Source: Massilia sp. Root351
GTDB lineage: Bacteria > Pseudomonadota > Gammaproteobacteria > Burkholderiales > Burkholderiaceae_D
Assembly (NCBI RefSeq): GCF_001425045.1
Contig: NZ_LMDJ01000032.1
Coordinates: forward strand, 346,405 to 410,404
Direction: 5' to 3'
Length of the DNA stretch: 64,000 bases
In this document: piece by piece, positions 15,652 through 25,666 of the stretch
Position numbering within the stretch: the first letter of the stretch is position 1
Layout of the letters: every line of letters begins with the position of its first letter
The notes under the pieces: generated by a model
What the model was told of the DNA's origin: nothing
Database searches by the model: none
What the model saw: only the letters and a program-made list of their open reading frames with translations
Program-made: the position numbers and the translations under genes

Positions 15652-15717
15652 GTCGCACCTCCTTTACTTCACGGTAGCAAAGTCCGGCTGGAAGTCTTAC
15701 TCTCTGGAGATCGGGCC

Positions 15718-16494
15718 TTAGCGAACCGCTTCGTATTTCTTGAGCAGGCCCGGCAGGCGTTTGCCGCCGGTGTCGCCCAGCCAGGTCCACATGCCTTCCA
15801 CCGCCGCCTTGTGCTTGCCGTAATAGCCGCGGTTGACCATCAGCCAGAGGGCGCGGGTGCGGTAGGGACGGTCCAGGCGGCCCAGCTCGCCGGCGAAATC
15901 CCTGGCCAGCAGGTCGTCCATGTCGCCCGGCGCATTCAGCGAGACGGCGACCGCGTCGACCCTGCCCAGCCGGAGCTTGTCCATGTTGCGGCGGGCGTTG
16001 GCGGCGCCGTCGTCGATCAGCATGCCGCCCTCGCGCAGCTCGGCTGCGAACGAGACCCCGTGCGTGACGCCGACCCGCTTACCGCGCAGGAAGCGGGCCG
16101 GGTTCTGGTTGGCGGCCGCGCGGTCCGATGCGCGCACATAGAGCATGGTGAACTGTGGCAGGCCGCGGCTGGCGTCGGGCTTGCCGTTCCTGTCGAGGGG
16201 GAGCACGATGTGCCCCGTGTCGGCCGGCGGCGTGGTCAGGACCACCGCGTCGACCTGGCCCGCTTCCAGTGCGCCCAGCAGGCGCGCGGTCGGCAGGCGC
16301 AAGGGATTGATCGTGCAGCCCTGGCTGGCGGCCATCTCCCGCATCAGTTCGACCATCGCGCCCGGCGCCTTGGGGACGGTGTCCGTGCCGGCGTAGTAGG
16401 GCAGGGCGTTTTGCGTGGTGTAGCCTAGCCGCAGGGTGCAGGCATCGGCGGCGGCGGCAAGCAGCAACAGCGTGAGAAGGGCGGTCTTGCGCAT
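15718..16494 (-). CDS. Periplasmic substrate-binding protein (family 3-like), orphan
   Basis: A 258-residue secreted binding protein. ATG 16494 has AGGA four bases upstream and gives the signal RKTALLTLLLLAAAADA; a longer start at 16518 is less likely. The mature protein reads TLRLGYTTQNALPYYAG, then PTARLLGALEAGQVDAVVL and GKRVGVTHGVSFAAEL, the alternating strands of a type II periplasmic binding fold. No permease or ATPase gene lies nearby, so it may serve a remote transporter, or act as a sensor-type protein as many orphan homologues in Oxalobacteraceae do. It is divergent from fdhD. A DUF29 remnant lies just downstream. Confidence 0.82.
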   Translation of the reverse strand: MRKTALLTLLLLAAAADACTLRLGYTTQNALPYYAGTDTVPKAPGAMVELMREMAASQGCTINPLRLPTARLLGALEAGQVDAVVLTTPPADTGHIVLPLDRNGKPDASRGLPQFTMLYVRASDRAAANQNPARFLRGKRVGVTHGVSFAAELREGGMLIDDGAANARRNMDKLRLGRVDAVAVSLNAPGDMDDLLARDFAGELGRLDRPYRTRALWLMVNRGYYGKHKAAVEGMWTWLGDTGGKRLPGLLKKYEAVR

Positions 16495-16621
16495 GGGGTC
16501 CTGGTGAGTGAGACGCATACGGCATCATAACTGTACCCGTCCGGTTCGCAAACGACTGTACCGGTCCGGCCCGTGCGGCCGCGCTTACCATGGGTTTTCC
16601 GCCACACACCGAGGAGCCACC

Positions 16622-17455
16622 ATGCTGGAAGAAGCGAGCGCCGTGCTGCACTGCGTGGCGGACAGCGGCTGCGAGAGGCGCCAGGTGCTGCGGCGCAGGG
16701 GCGGCGGCAGCGGCCTCGGCATCGACAGCGTGGCGCAGGAGGCGCCGGTGGCGCTGGTGATCAACGGTATCTCGCATGCGGTGATGATGGCCACACCCGC
16801 CGACCTGGAGGAGTTCGCCGCCGGCTTCGTGCTGACGGAGGGCGTGGTGGCGGCGCGGTCGGACATCTACGGCATCGAGGTACAGCGGCACGGCGCGGGC
16901 TACGAGGTGGCGCTGTCGGTGGCGCAACAGCATTTCATGCAGATGAAGGAGAAGCGGCGCGCCATGGCCGGACGCAGCGGTTGCGGCGTGTGCGGCATCG
17001 AAAGCCTGGCCATGCTGGATCTGGCGCCGGAACCGGTGGCGGCGCCGTGGCGGGGGCGCGACGTGGCGCCGGCAGTGGCGGCGGCGGCGCGCGAACTGGG
17101 GCGGCACCAGGCGCTGATGCGCGCCACCGGCGGCGTGCACGCGGCGGCGTGGTGCACGCCGGACGGCGCCATCGCGTCCGTGTTCGAGGACGTCGGACGG
17201 CACAACGCGCTGGACAAGCTGATCGGCGCGCTGGCCCTGCAGGGGCGCGATATGCGGGACGGCTTCGTCTTCATGTCCAGCCGCGCCAGCTATGAACTGG
17301 CGCGCAAGGCAGCGCGCATGGGCATCCCCATGCTGGCGACCATCTCGGCGCCCAGCTCGCTGGCCATCGACATTGCCGAGCAGGCCGGGCTTAAGCTGGT
17401 GAGCTTCTGCCGCCAGGACGGTTGCGTGGAATACACGCTGGTGGGCACGGGCTAG
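16622..17455 (+). CDS. fdhD: Formate dehydrogenase accessory sulfurtransferase FdhD
   Basis: Transfers sulfur from a cysteine desulfurase to the molybdenum cofactor of formate dehydrogenase. The essential CxxC pair is in GRSGCGVCGIESL. Other family blocks are APVALVINGISHAVMMATP, DLEEFAAGFVLTEG, TGGVHAAAWCTPDG, EDVGRHNALDKLIGAL and the tail SFCRQDGCVEYTL. The 277-residue length is normal. ATG 16622 follows GAGGAGCCACC. No formate dehydrogenase genes are in the window, so it must act on an enzyme encoded elsewhere. Its stop overlaps the stop of the convergent DUF29 remnant by two bases. Confidence 0.95.
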   Translation: MLEEASAVLHCVADSGCERRQVLRRRGGGSGLGIDSVAQEAPVALVINGISHAVMMATPADLEEFAAGFVLTEGVVAARSDIYGIEVQRHGAGYEVALSVAQQHFMQMKEKRRAMAGRSGCGVCGIESLAMLDLAPEPVAAPWRGRDVAPAVAAAARELGRHQALMRATGGVHAAAWCTPDGAIASVFEDVGRHNALDKLIGALALQGRDMRDGFVFMSSRASYELARKAARMGIPMLATISAPSSLAIDIAEQAGLKLVSFCRQDGCVEYTLVGTG

Positions 17456-17782
17456 GGCAGAAAATCCTCATCCAGTACCGGTTCGGCGCTGTACGGCGAG
17501 TGCGGCGGGACATGGCGGCCGCCAGGCCTGTCTCGGTGGCTGCCATGCGCCGCGCGTATTGGTAGCATTGATCCGTTTTTTCGTTCACCACATTGCGCAG
17601 GCTGGGACTGCTGGCGATGAGGCGCCTGATTTCGTGCCGTTGCTCCAGCAAGGCTGCCAGCCAGCTGCGCCCTTGAGCAGGTGAGTGAGCACGACCTGCA
17701 GTCTGCCTTGTACCTTGTGGCGGCCACGGTTAGCCATGGAGGCGAGTTCGGGAAGCCAGCCATCACAAATATGGTGAACTAA
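17452..17782 (-). pseudogene. DUF29-family remnant 2 (5'-truncated, two frameshifts)
   Basis: Three successive minus-strand frames together give a DUF29 protein. Frame one: LPELASMANRGRHKVQGRL, then VVLTHLLKGAAGW. Frame two: SWLAALLEQRHEIRRLIA, then SSPSLRNVV and YQYARRMAATETGLA. Frame three: VPPHSPYSAEPVLDEDFLP and stop at 17452. The shifts lie near 17665-17675 and 17515-17525. The N-terminal 25-30 residues and start codon are missing, with an in-frame stop just upstream (17783-17785). The gene is convergent with fdhD. Together with remnant 1 it brackets the binding-protein/fdhD segment. Confidence 0.72.
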
Positions 17783-17789
17783 CTATTAA

Positions 17790-18372
17790 GCACAATCGCT
17801 GTCCTCGCTGTCCTCGCTGGCGGACGACGTGGTGGCCGCGCAGCGCGTGATCGACGCACAGGCCGGTAAAGTGGTGCTGGTGGGGCACTCCTGGGGCGGC
17901 GCGGTCGTCACGCAAGCCGGCGCCAGCGACAAGGTCAAGGCGCTGGTGTGCGTGGCCGCGTTTGCGCTGTCGGAAGGCGAGGCGCTGGCGTCGAGCGGCA
18001 AGAACTACCCGACGCCGGCCGGCGTGCCGACCCTGCAGGAAGGCCCTGCCGGCTTCGTGAGCCCGCCGGGGGCATCGTACGCCGCCAATTTCGCCCAGCA
18101 TGTGCCGGCCGCCACCACCAGCGTGCTGGGCCGCCACACAGGGCCTGTTCCCGGCCAGGAACTTCGCCGAGCCGGTGACGGTGGCAGCGTGGAAAACCAA
18201 GCCGAACTACTACATCGTGGCCGGCAAGGAACGCATGATCGACCCCGGCCTGCAGCGTGACTTCGCCAAGAGGATCAAAGCCGTCACCACCACCGTGCAG
18301 ACCAGCCACGTGCCGATGGTGTCGCAGCCCAAGCAGGTTGCCGAGGTGATCCTGGCCGCCGTCAAGCGCTGA
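17790..18372 (+). pseudogene. Alpha/beta hydrolase pseudogene (5'-truncated, one frameshift)
   Basis: The open frame starts abruptly after a stop at 17787 with LSSLSSLADDVVAAQRVI, then KVVLVGHSWGGAVVTQAG, a serine-nucleophile elbow (GHSWGG). The frame breaks near 18130-18145, and the remainder continues in another frame as ATQGLFPARNFAEPVTVAAW, then YYIVAGKERMIDP and the histidine block TSHVPMVSQPKQVAEVILAA with stop at 18372. About 55-60 N-terminal residues, including the oxyanion strand, are missing. Intact homologues are annotated as alpha/beta hydrolases or arylesterase-like proteins of about 230-260 residues. Its 5' break faces the 5' break of the DUF29 remnant, 8 bases away. Confidence 0.75.
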
Positions 18373-18385
18373 GCAAGCCGGGCAG

Positions 18386-18410
18386 GGGCGTAGTAGAACA
18401 GGCTACGCCC
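18386..18410. other. Inverted repeat between hydrolase pseudogene and HDOD gene
   Basis: GGGCGTAG (18386-18393) pairs with CTACGCCC (18403-18410) around a nine-base loop. No T-tract follows. It may be a remnant terminator of the pseudogene or a site next to the HDOD promoter. Confidence 0.4.
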
Positions 18411-18426
18411 AAGTGCTGCGCGCCTG

Positions 18427-18432
18427 TATAAT
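18427..18432 (+). promoter_or_regulatory. Consensus -10 placed for a leaderless HDOD mRNA
   Basis: Perfect TATAAT ends six bases before ATG 18439, so the transcript should begin at or within a base or two of the start codon. No Shine-Dalgarno sequence is possible. Confidence 0.5.
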
Positions 18433-18438
18433 TTATAG

Positions 18439-19275
18439 ATGGAAAAACTCAGAGATTACGCCCAGATCGTGGCCGAAGCGCGGCGCGGCCAGCTGGTGTT
18501 CCCCACCAGCGTGAACGCGGCCCTGCAATTGCAGCAGGCGCTGGCCGATCCCGATTGCCACGTGGAAGACGCGATCCGCAAGGTGCTGGCCGAGCCGGTG
18601 CTGGCCGCGCGCGCGGTGGCGCTGGCCAATTCGGCCGTGTTCAGCCGCCTGGGCGGTCCGGTGGTGACCAGCGCGCGCGGCGCGGTGGTGCGGGTGGGGT
18701 ACCGTAATCTCTATTCGCTGGCGGCGGCCATGGTGGTGCGCCAGTTCGGCGCGCGCATCCGCGATCCCCAGTTGCGTTACAAGGCCGACCAGTTGTGGAA
18801 GCATTGCGCCCATGTCGCGTCGCTGTCGCATCTGCTGGCGCGGCACCTGACCCGGGTCGATCCCGACACGGCTTTGTTTGCTGGCATCATGCACGAAGTC
18901 GGCGGCTTTTACCTGCTGTCGCGCGCCGACGATTTGCCGGGCTTGCTGGAAGATCCGGACGCCAGCATCGGCGCGCTGCACGAGATCGTCACGCGCGAAC
19001 TGCTGTCCAAGCTGATGGTGCCGGAGCCGGTGACAGTGGCGATCGCTTCGCTGCGCGGCGGCGCCATCTCGATTCCCCCGAGCGGGCTGCGCGACACGCT
19101 GCTGCTGGCCAAGCGCCTGGCGCCGCTGCGTTCCCCGCTGCCGCTGGCCGACGATACCGTGCTGGCGCGCACCGCAGCGGTGGACGCCTACCTGGTCGGC
19201 AATACGCAAATTGACGAGATCCTGCTCGAATCCGCCGAAGAAGCCCGCTCCATGAGCGCGGCGCTGCTGGTGTAA
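18439..19275 (+). CDS. HDOD domain-containing protein
   Basis: A 278-residue protein made almost entirely of one HDOD domain, a non-catalytic relative of HD phosphohydrolases used in signalling. The start LVFPTSVNAALQLQQALAD corresponds to the usual LPxLPxxxxxll opening. ALANSAVFSR with the SARGAVVRVGYRNLYSLAAA block follows, then LWKHCAHVASLSHLLARHL and ALFAGIMHEVGGFYLL, where the HD pair of true hydrolases is replaced by His-Glu. There is no response-regulator, GGDEF or EAL partner domain. It may bind regulatory nucleotides or partner proteins; the target is unknown. The -10 element immediately before ATG suggests leaderless translation. Confidence 0.85.
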   Translation: MEKLRDYAQIVAEARRGQLVFPTSVNAALQLQQALADPDCHVEDAIRKVLAEPVLAARAVALANSAVFSRLGGPVVTSARGAVVRVGYRNLYSLAAAMVVRQFGARIRDPQLRYKADQLWKHCAHVASLSHLLARHLTRVDPDTALFAGIMHEVGGFYLLSRADDLPGLLEDPDASIGALHEIVTRELLSKLMVPEPVTVAIASLRGGAISIPPSGLRDTLLLAKRLAPLRSPLPLADDTVLARTAAVDAYLVGNTQIDEILLESAEEARSMSAALLV

Positions 19276-19296
19276 GCCTGCGCCGGTCAGGCGCGT

Positions 19297-19803
19297 TCAG
19301 GCGGGCAGGCTGGCTTCGAGCAGGCGCACCAGGGACTGGATGCCCTCCGAATCGACTTCGTCGAAGCGGTCCGGCAGCGGGCTGTCCAGGTCGAACACGC
19401 CGTAGGTGGCGCCGTGGGCGAACACCGGCACCACCAGCTCGGAACGCGAATTGGCGTCGCAGGCGATGTGGCCGGGGAAGGCGTGCACGTCCGCCACCAC
19501 GATGGGCTCGCCTTTTTCCACGGTGCTGCCGCATACGCCGCGTCCCTTCTTGATGCGGATGCAGGCAGGCTTGCCCTGGAACGGCCCCAGCACCAGTTCG
19601 TCCCCCTTGAGGAAATAGAAGCCGGCCCAGTTCAGCCCCGGCATGGTGTTGAAGACCAGCGAGCTGAAGTTGGCCGTGTTGGCGATCACATCGGTTTCGC
19701 CGGCCAGCAGGCCTTGCAGCTGGGAACGCAGGTCGGCGTACATGGCACGCTTGGCTTCCGGGGTGTCGGTGCCGTAGGCGGCGTCGCTAATGGTAAAAGT
19801 CAT
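19297..19803 (-). CDS. msrC: Free methionine-(R)-sulfoxide reductase (GAF domain)
   Basis: A 168-residue single GAF-domain enzyme that reduces free methionine-R-sulfoxide with thioredoxin-type electrons. The three cysteines expected of fRMsr are present: C81 in PACIRIKKGRGVC, C91 in the same stretch, and C115 in HIACDANSRSELVVPVF. NTMPGLNWAGFYFL is the family's substrate-pocket block. The length matches E. coli YebR/MsrC and yeast fRMsr. The gene is convergent with the HDOD gene (21-base gap) and divergent from the kinase pair. Oxidative-stress repair of the methionine pool is the likely role. No regulatory site is obvious upstream. Confidence 0.9.
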   Translation of the reverse strand: MTFTISDAAYGTDTPEAKRAMYADLRSQLQGLLAGETDVIANTANFSSLVFNTMPGLNWAGFYFLKGDELVLGPFQGKPACIRIKKGRGVCGSTVEKGEPIVVADVHAFPGHIACDANSRSELVVPVFAHGATYGVFDLDSPLPDRFDEVDSEGIQSLVRLLEASLPA

Positions 19804-19934
19804 AATGTTGCGAAAAATGGGATGGCTGAGGGCAGTATCTTACGCCGCTGCCGCCATGTTTGCCCAACCATGCGCGGCGGCATGGCAAAAATTGGTAATA
19901 TGGAACAAATTTTACCCACCCACCGAATGCCGTT

Positions 19935-21065
19935 GTGACTGCCGCTATCAATATCCTTGTCGTGGATGACATCCAGCAAAACCTGGCGGCGGTCGAAGCC
20001 TTGCTGGCCCGGCCCGGTTTGCGCCTGCTCAAGGCCGCGTCCGGCGCCGAAGCGCTGGAATTGTTGCTGGTGCACGAGGTGGCGCTGGCGCTGATCGACG
20101 TGCAGATGCCGAACATGGACGGCTTCGAGCTGGCAGAGCTGATACGCGGCAGCGAGCGCACCCGCAGCATTCCGCTGATTTTCCTGACCGCCGCCACGCG
20201 CGAACCGAGCTACAGCTTCCGGGGCTACGAGGCGGGCGCGGTCGACTTCATGTTCAAGCCCATCGACAGCAAGGCCCTGGTCAGCAAGGTCAAGGTATTT
20301 GTCGAACTGCACCAGCAAAAGCAGCAGCTGTCGGCCCAGCTGAAGGAGCTGCAGCACGCGCTGCACCTGAACGAGCTGTTTACCGCCGTGCTGGGACACG
20401 ACTTGCGCACCCCGCTGTCGGTGGTGATGAACGGCGCCATGCTGCTGCCGATGATGACGGACCACCCGAAAGTGGCGGTTACCGCGCAGCGCATCCAGAG
20501 CAGCGCGCGGCGCATGGCCCACATGGTGGACCAGCTGCTGGACCTGGCGCGCATCCGCTCGGGCGACATGCCGCTGCGCCTGGCCGCTGCGGACTACGCC
20601 GAGCTGTGCCGCGCGATTGCGGACGAATTCCATGCCGCCGACCAGGCGCAGCGCATCGACCTGGCGTCCAGCGGCGACACCCTCGGCCAGTGCGACGCCG
20701 GCATGGTGTCGCAAATCCTGTCCAACCTAGTGGGCAATGCACTGCTGCACGGGGAGGCCGGGCAGCGCGTGCGGGTGGCCATCGATGGCGGCGCCGGCGG
20801 GCAGGTGGCCATCCGCGTGGCGAACCAGGGCGTGATCCCGGCACCGCAGCTGGGCTGCCTGTTCGAGCCCTACCAGCAGGGCTGCGACAGCCGCAAAACC
20901 GGCCAGGGCCTGGGTCTGGGCCTGTATACGGCGCGCATGTTTGCGCGCGCCCACGGCGGCGACATTGCGGTACAGTCCGATACTGCGCAGGGCACGGTCT
21001 TTACCGTGACCATGCCGCGCCAGCCGCACAGCCCACTGAATCCGCAGGAGCAGCAGTCCGCATGA
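19935..21065 (+). CDS. Hybrid sensor: N-terminal receiver plus histidine kinase
   Basis: A 376-residue cytosolic protein. The receiver domain (residues 5-125) has acidic pair D11/D12, phospho-acceptor D55 in LALIDVQMPNMDGFE, T85 and K108 in FMFKPID. A short coiled coil with KQQLSAQLKELQHAL follows, then the HisKA H-box VLGHDLRTPLS with H155, N-box LSNLVGNALLHGEAG and G-box GQGLGLGLY. The start is GTG 19935; no ATG in frame fits better. Such receiver-first kinases are regulated by phosphorylation of their own receiver. Its stop overlaps the next kinase gene's start (ATGA), so the two are translationally coupled and probably form one signalling module. Confidence 0.9.
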   Translation: MTAAINILVVDDIQQNLAAVEALLARPGLRLLKAASGAEALELLLVHEVALALIDVQMPNMDGFELAELIRGSERTRSIPLIFLTAATREPSYSFRGYEAGAVDFMFKPIDSKALVSKVKVFVELHQQKQQLSAQLKELQHALHLNELFTAVLGHDLRTPLSVVMNGAMLLPMMTDHPKVAVTAQRIQSSARRMAHMVDQLLDLARIRSGDMPLRLAAADYAELCRAIADEFHAADQAQRIDLASSGDTLGQCDAGMVSQILSNLVGNALLHGEAGQRVRVAIDGGAGGQVAIRVANQGVIPAPQLGCLFEPYQQGCDSRKTGQGLGLGLYTARMFARAHGGDIAVQSDTAQGTVFTVTMPRQPHSPLNPQEQQSA

Positions 21066-24013
21066 ATTCGCCCAGCCCCCAGTTCCCAGGCCAGTTGCCG
21101 CACAGCCATCAGCCGCACGGCCAACAGCCGCACAGCTATCAGCCGCACGGCGGCGGCGCCACCGGCCAGCTGGTGCGCGACCTCGACTGGGGCGCCACCG
21201 CGCTCGGCCCCATGGCCGGCTGGACGCCGGCGCTGCGCACCACGGTCGACATCCTGCTCAACACCCCGGTCGCGATGGTGCTGATGTGGGGGCCGGAACA
21301 CGTGATGATCTACAACGACGCTTACGCCGTCATTGCCGGCGCGCGCCATCCGGCCATCCTGGGCGCCACCGTGCCGGCGTCGTGGCCGGAAATCTGGGAC
21401 TGGAACCGCGAAATCCTGGCGGCCGGCTTCCGCGGCGAGGTGCGCAGCGTGCGGGAGGCGCCGATGACCCTGCTGCGCAACGGCGCGCCCGAGCAGGTCT
21501 GGTTCGACATGTACTACACGCCGGTGCGCGACAGCTGCGGCGAGGTGGGCGGTGTACTGTGCACGGTCAGCGACGTGACGTCCCAGGTGCAGCAGCGCCT
21601 GCAGCTTGAGCGCGACAAGGCCGCCAGCGCCGCCACCGAGGAGCGCCTGCGCATGGCGCAGGAAGCCGGCGGCATCGGCAGCTTCGAATGGTTCCCCGCC
21701 AGCGGCGAGATGATCGTCTCGACCACGTTCCGCCGCTTGTGGGGCTTGCCCGACGACCAGCAGGTGACGGCGGAATACCTGATCAGCCTGGTTGACGAGC
21801 GCGACCGCGCGGTGCTTGGCGTCGAGCGCATGGCGCAGTTCAATCCGCTGGCCTACACCGAATACCGCGTGCGCCGCCCGGACACGGGCGAGCAGCGCTG
21901 GCTGGCGCGCCAGGGCGAAGCCGTGGAAGGCGCCACGCCCGAGCAGCGCCGCTACGTGGGCGTGACCTTCGACGTGACCCTGCGCAAGCAGATGGAGCAG
22001 GCGCTGCGCGTGAGCCAGGACCGGCTGGCCGCGATTTTCGGCCAGGCCTCGGTGGGCCTGTCCGAGCTGGATCTGAGCGGGCGCTTCCGGCGCGTCAACG
22101 GTGCGCTGTGCCAGATGATGGGGCGCAGCGAAGAAGAGATGCTGGGCCTGCACATGGATGACATCATCCACCCGCACGACATGGCCGAGAACCGCGCCCG
22201 CGTGGCGCGCCTGCTGGCCAGCGGCACGCCGTTCACCCTGGAAAAACGCTACCTGAAACCGGACGGCGACTGGGTCTGGATCTCCAGCAGCATGAGCCGC
22301 CTGGACGACGAGGCCGGCCAGCCGCTGGCGCTGATCGCGGTCAAGACCGATATCACCGAGCGGCGCCGCATCGAGTTGGCGCTGCGCGACCTGAACGATA
22401 CGCTGGAACAGCGCGTGGGCCGCGAGATCGCCGAGCGCGACAAGGCCGAAGAAGCGCTGCGCCAGTCGCAGAAGATGGAGGCGGTGGGCCAGCTGACCGG
22501 CGGCGTGGCGCACGACTTCAACAATGTGCTGCAAATCATCTACGGCAACCTGCACCTGCTGCAGCAGGATGTAGCCGAAGCGAGCCCGGCCCGCAAGCGC
22601 CTGAGCATGGCCATCGCGGCGGTGGAACGGGGCGCCAAGCTGTCCTCGCAACTGCTGGCCTTCGCGCGCCGCCAGCCGCTACAGCCGGTGGTGTCCAACC
22701 TGGGCCGCCTGGTCGACAATATGGACGAGCTGCTGCGCCGCACGCTGGGGGAAACGGTGGAGGTGGCCACGGTGATCGGCAGCGGCCTGTGGAACACGCT
22801 GGTGGATCCGGGCCAGATCGAAAACGTGGTGCTGAACCTGGCCATCAACGCGCGCGACGCCATGCGCGGCGGCGGCAAGCTCACTATCGAGGTGGGCAAC
22901 GCCATGCTGGACGAGTACTACGTGAACAACCTGCTGGACGTGCCGTCCGGCCAGTACGTGATGCTGTCCGTCACCGACACTGGCAGCGGCATGCCGCCCG
23001 AGGTGCTGCGGCGTGCGTTCGAGCCCTTTTTCACCACCAAGCCGGAAGGCGAGGGCACCGGCCTGGGCTTGTCGATGGCCTACGGCTTCGTCAAGCAGAG
23101 CAAGGGCCACATCAAGATCTACAGCGAGCCGGGCGAAGGCACCAGCGTCAAGATTTATCTGCCGCGCTCGCTCACCGACGAGACTCAGGAATTGCCCGGC
23201 CTGAGCGGCCCGGCCGTGGGCGGCGACGAAACCGTGCTGGTGGTGGAGGACGACCCCGGCGTGCGCGCGGTGGTGCTGGACATGCTGGGCGGCCTGGGCT
23301 ACCGCTTGCTGCAGGCCGAGAACGGCGAGCAGGCGCTGGCGGTGCTCGAGCGCGAGCCGGTGGACCTGCTGTTTACCGACGTGGTGATGCCGGGCGCCTT
23401 GCGCAGCCCGGACCTGGCCTTGGCCGCGCGCGGCATCCAGCCCGACATCGCGGTGCTGTTTACCTCCGGCTATCCGCAGAACGCCATCGTGCACGGCGGC
23501 CGCCTGGACGCCGGGCTGGAACTGCTGAGCAAGCCCTACCGGCGCGACGAACTGGCGCGCAAGCTGCGCCACGTGTTCAACAACCGCAGCCAGGAAAAGC
23601 TGGCGCGGCAGCACAAGCAGGAGCACGCCAACGATCTGCTGCCGCCGCCGCCGGCCATCGCGCGCAACAGCTCGCTGCGCATCCTGGTGGTGGAGGACAA
23701 CCTCGATTCGCAGCAGATGGTGTGCGAGCTGATCGGCATGCTGGGTCACACCGTCAGCGGCGTATGCGACGGCGAACGGGCCTGGGAGCTGATGCAGGCG
23801 CAGCAGTTCGACATCCTGTTTACCGATATCAGCCTGCCCGGCATGTCCGGCATCGACCTGGCGCGGCGCATGCTGGCGGCCGGCCAGCGCACCCGCATCA
23901 TCTTTTCCACCGGCTACGGCAAGGAATCGCTCGAGCAGCTGGAGTTCGAGGCCAGCGTGCTGCGCAAGCCCTACGACCTGATGGAACTGAAAGCGGCCCT
24001 CGACAATTCCTAG
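21062..24013 (+). CDS. PAS-type hybrid histidine kinase with two receiver domains
   Basis: A 983-residue cytosolic sensor. The first 30 residues are a His/Gln/Pro-rich tandem repeat of PHSHQPHGQ/PHSYQPHG type. Three PAS-like domains follow (about 65-185, 200-320, 325-450); the DLDWGATALGPMAGW opening of the first is common in Massilia-type kinases. A coiled coil leads to the H-box GQLTGGVAHDFNNVLQ, N-box NLAINARDAM and G-boxes DTGSGMPPEV and GTGLGLSM. Two receivers end the protein: the first with LLFTDVVMPGAL, the second with ILFTDISLPGMSG and KPYDLMEL. No membrane segment, so it senses an internal signal. Start ATG 21062 overlaps the upstream kinase stop. Confidence 0.93.
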   Translation: MNSPSPQFPGQLPHSHQPHGQQPHSYQPHGGGATGQLVRDLDWGATALGPMAGWTPALRTTVDILLNTPVAMVLMWGPEHVMIYNDAYAVIAGARHPAILGATVPASWPEIWDWNREILAAGFRGEVRSVREAPMTLLRNGAPEQVWFDMYYTPVRDSCGEVGGVLCTVSDVTSQVQQRLQLERDKAASAATEERLRMAQEAGGIGSFEWFPASGEMIVSTTFRRLWGLPDDQQVTAEYLISLVDERDRAVLGVERMAQFNPLAYTEYRVRRPDTGEQRWLARQGEAVEGATPEQRRYVGVTFDVTLRKQMEQALRVSQDRLAAIFGQASVGLSELDLSGRFRRVNGALCQMMGRSEEEMLGLHMDDIIHPHDMAENRARVARLLASGTPFTLEKRYLKPDGDWVWISSSMSRLDDEAGQPLALIAVKTDITERRRIELALRDLNDTLEQRVGREIAERDKAEEALRQSQKMEAVGQLTGGVAHDFNNVLQIIYGNLHLLQQDVAEASPARKRLSMAIAAVERGAKLSSQLLAFARRQPLQPVVSNLGRLVDNMDELLRRTLGETVEVATVIGSGLWNTLVDPGQIENVVLNLAINARDAMRGGGKLTIEVGNAMLDEYYVNNLLDVPSGQYVMLSVTDTGSGMPPEVLRRAFEPFFTTKPEGEGTGLGLSMAYGFVKQSKGHIKIYSEPGEGTSVKIYLPRSLTDETQELPGLSGPAVGGDETVLVVEDDPGVRAVVLDMLGGLGYRLLQAENGEQALAVLEREPVDLLFTDVVMPGALRSPDLALAARGIQPDIAVLFTSGYPQNAIVHGGRLDAGLELLSKPYRRDELARKLRHVFNNRSQEKLARQHKQEHANDLLPPPPAIARNSSLRILVVEDNLDSQQMVCELIGMLGHTVSGVCDGERAWELMQAQQFDILFTDISLPGMSGIDLARRMLAAGQRTRIIFSTGYGKESLEQLEFEASVLRKPYDLMELKAALDNS

Positions 24014-24111
24014 CGTTTCCGCCGTCCTCCTACGGTGACGGTAGGCCTGCTCCTATGGCGCCCGCCTCATCCGGCGCGTACAGTGCTGGTAACGACAGGG
24101 AGGCGGTGCCT

Positions 24112-25587
<1,476 letters not shown>

Positions 25588-25633
25588 GCCGGCTATGTGC
25601 GGAAGCGGACAGAAAAACCGCTGAAAGCTTGGC

Positions 25634-25639
25634 TACAAT
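25634..25639 (+). promoter_or_regulatory. Candidate -10 element of the Exo-Lig-Lhr-PdeM operon
   Basis: TACAAT in GGCTACAATG, 27 bases before the exonuclease ATG. No convincing -35 or LexA-type CTGT-N8-ACAG palindrome was found beside it. Confidence 0.4.
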
Positions 25640-25666
25640 GATGCCATTCCGTTACAGGAGCGTGGC

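Noticed and set aside
22679..23749. Long minus-strand open frame opposite the hybrid kinase gene
   Set aside because: GC-rich codon bias on the plus strand creates long antisense frames; composition (His/Gln/Arg/Ala-rich) and lack of family motifs mark it as a shadow.
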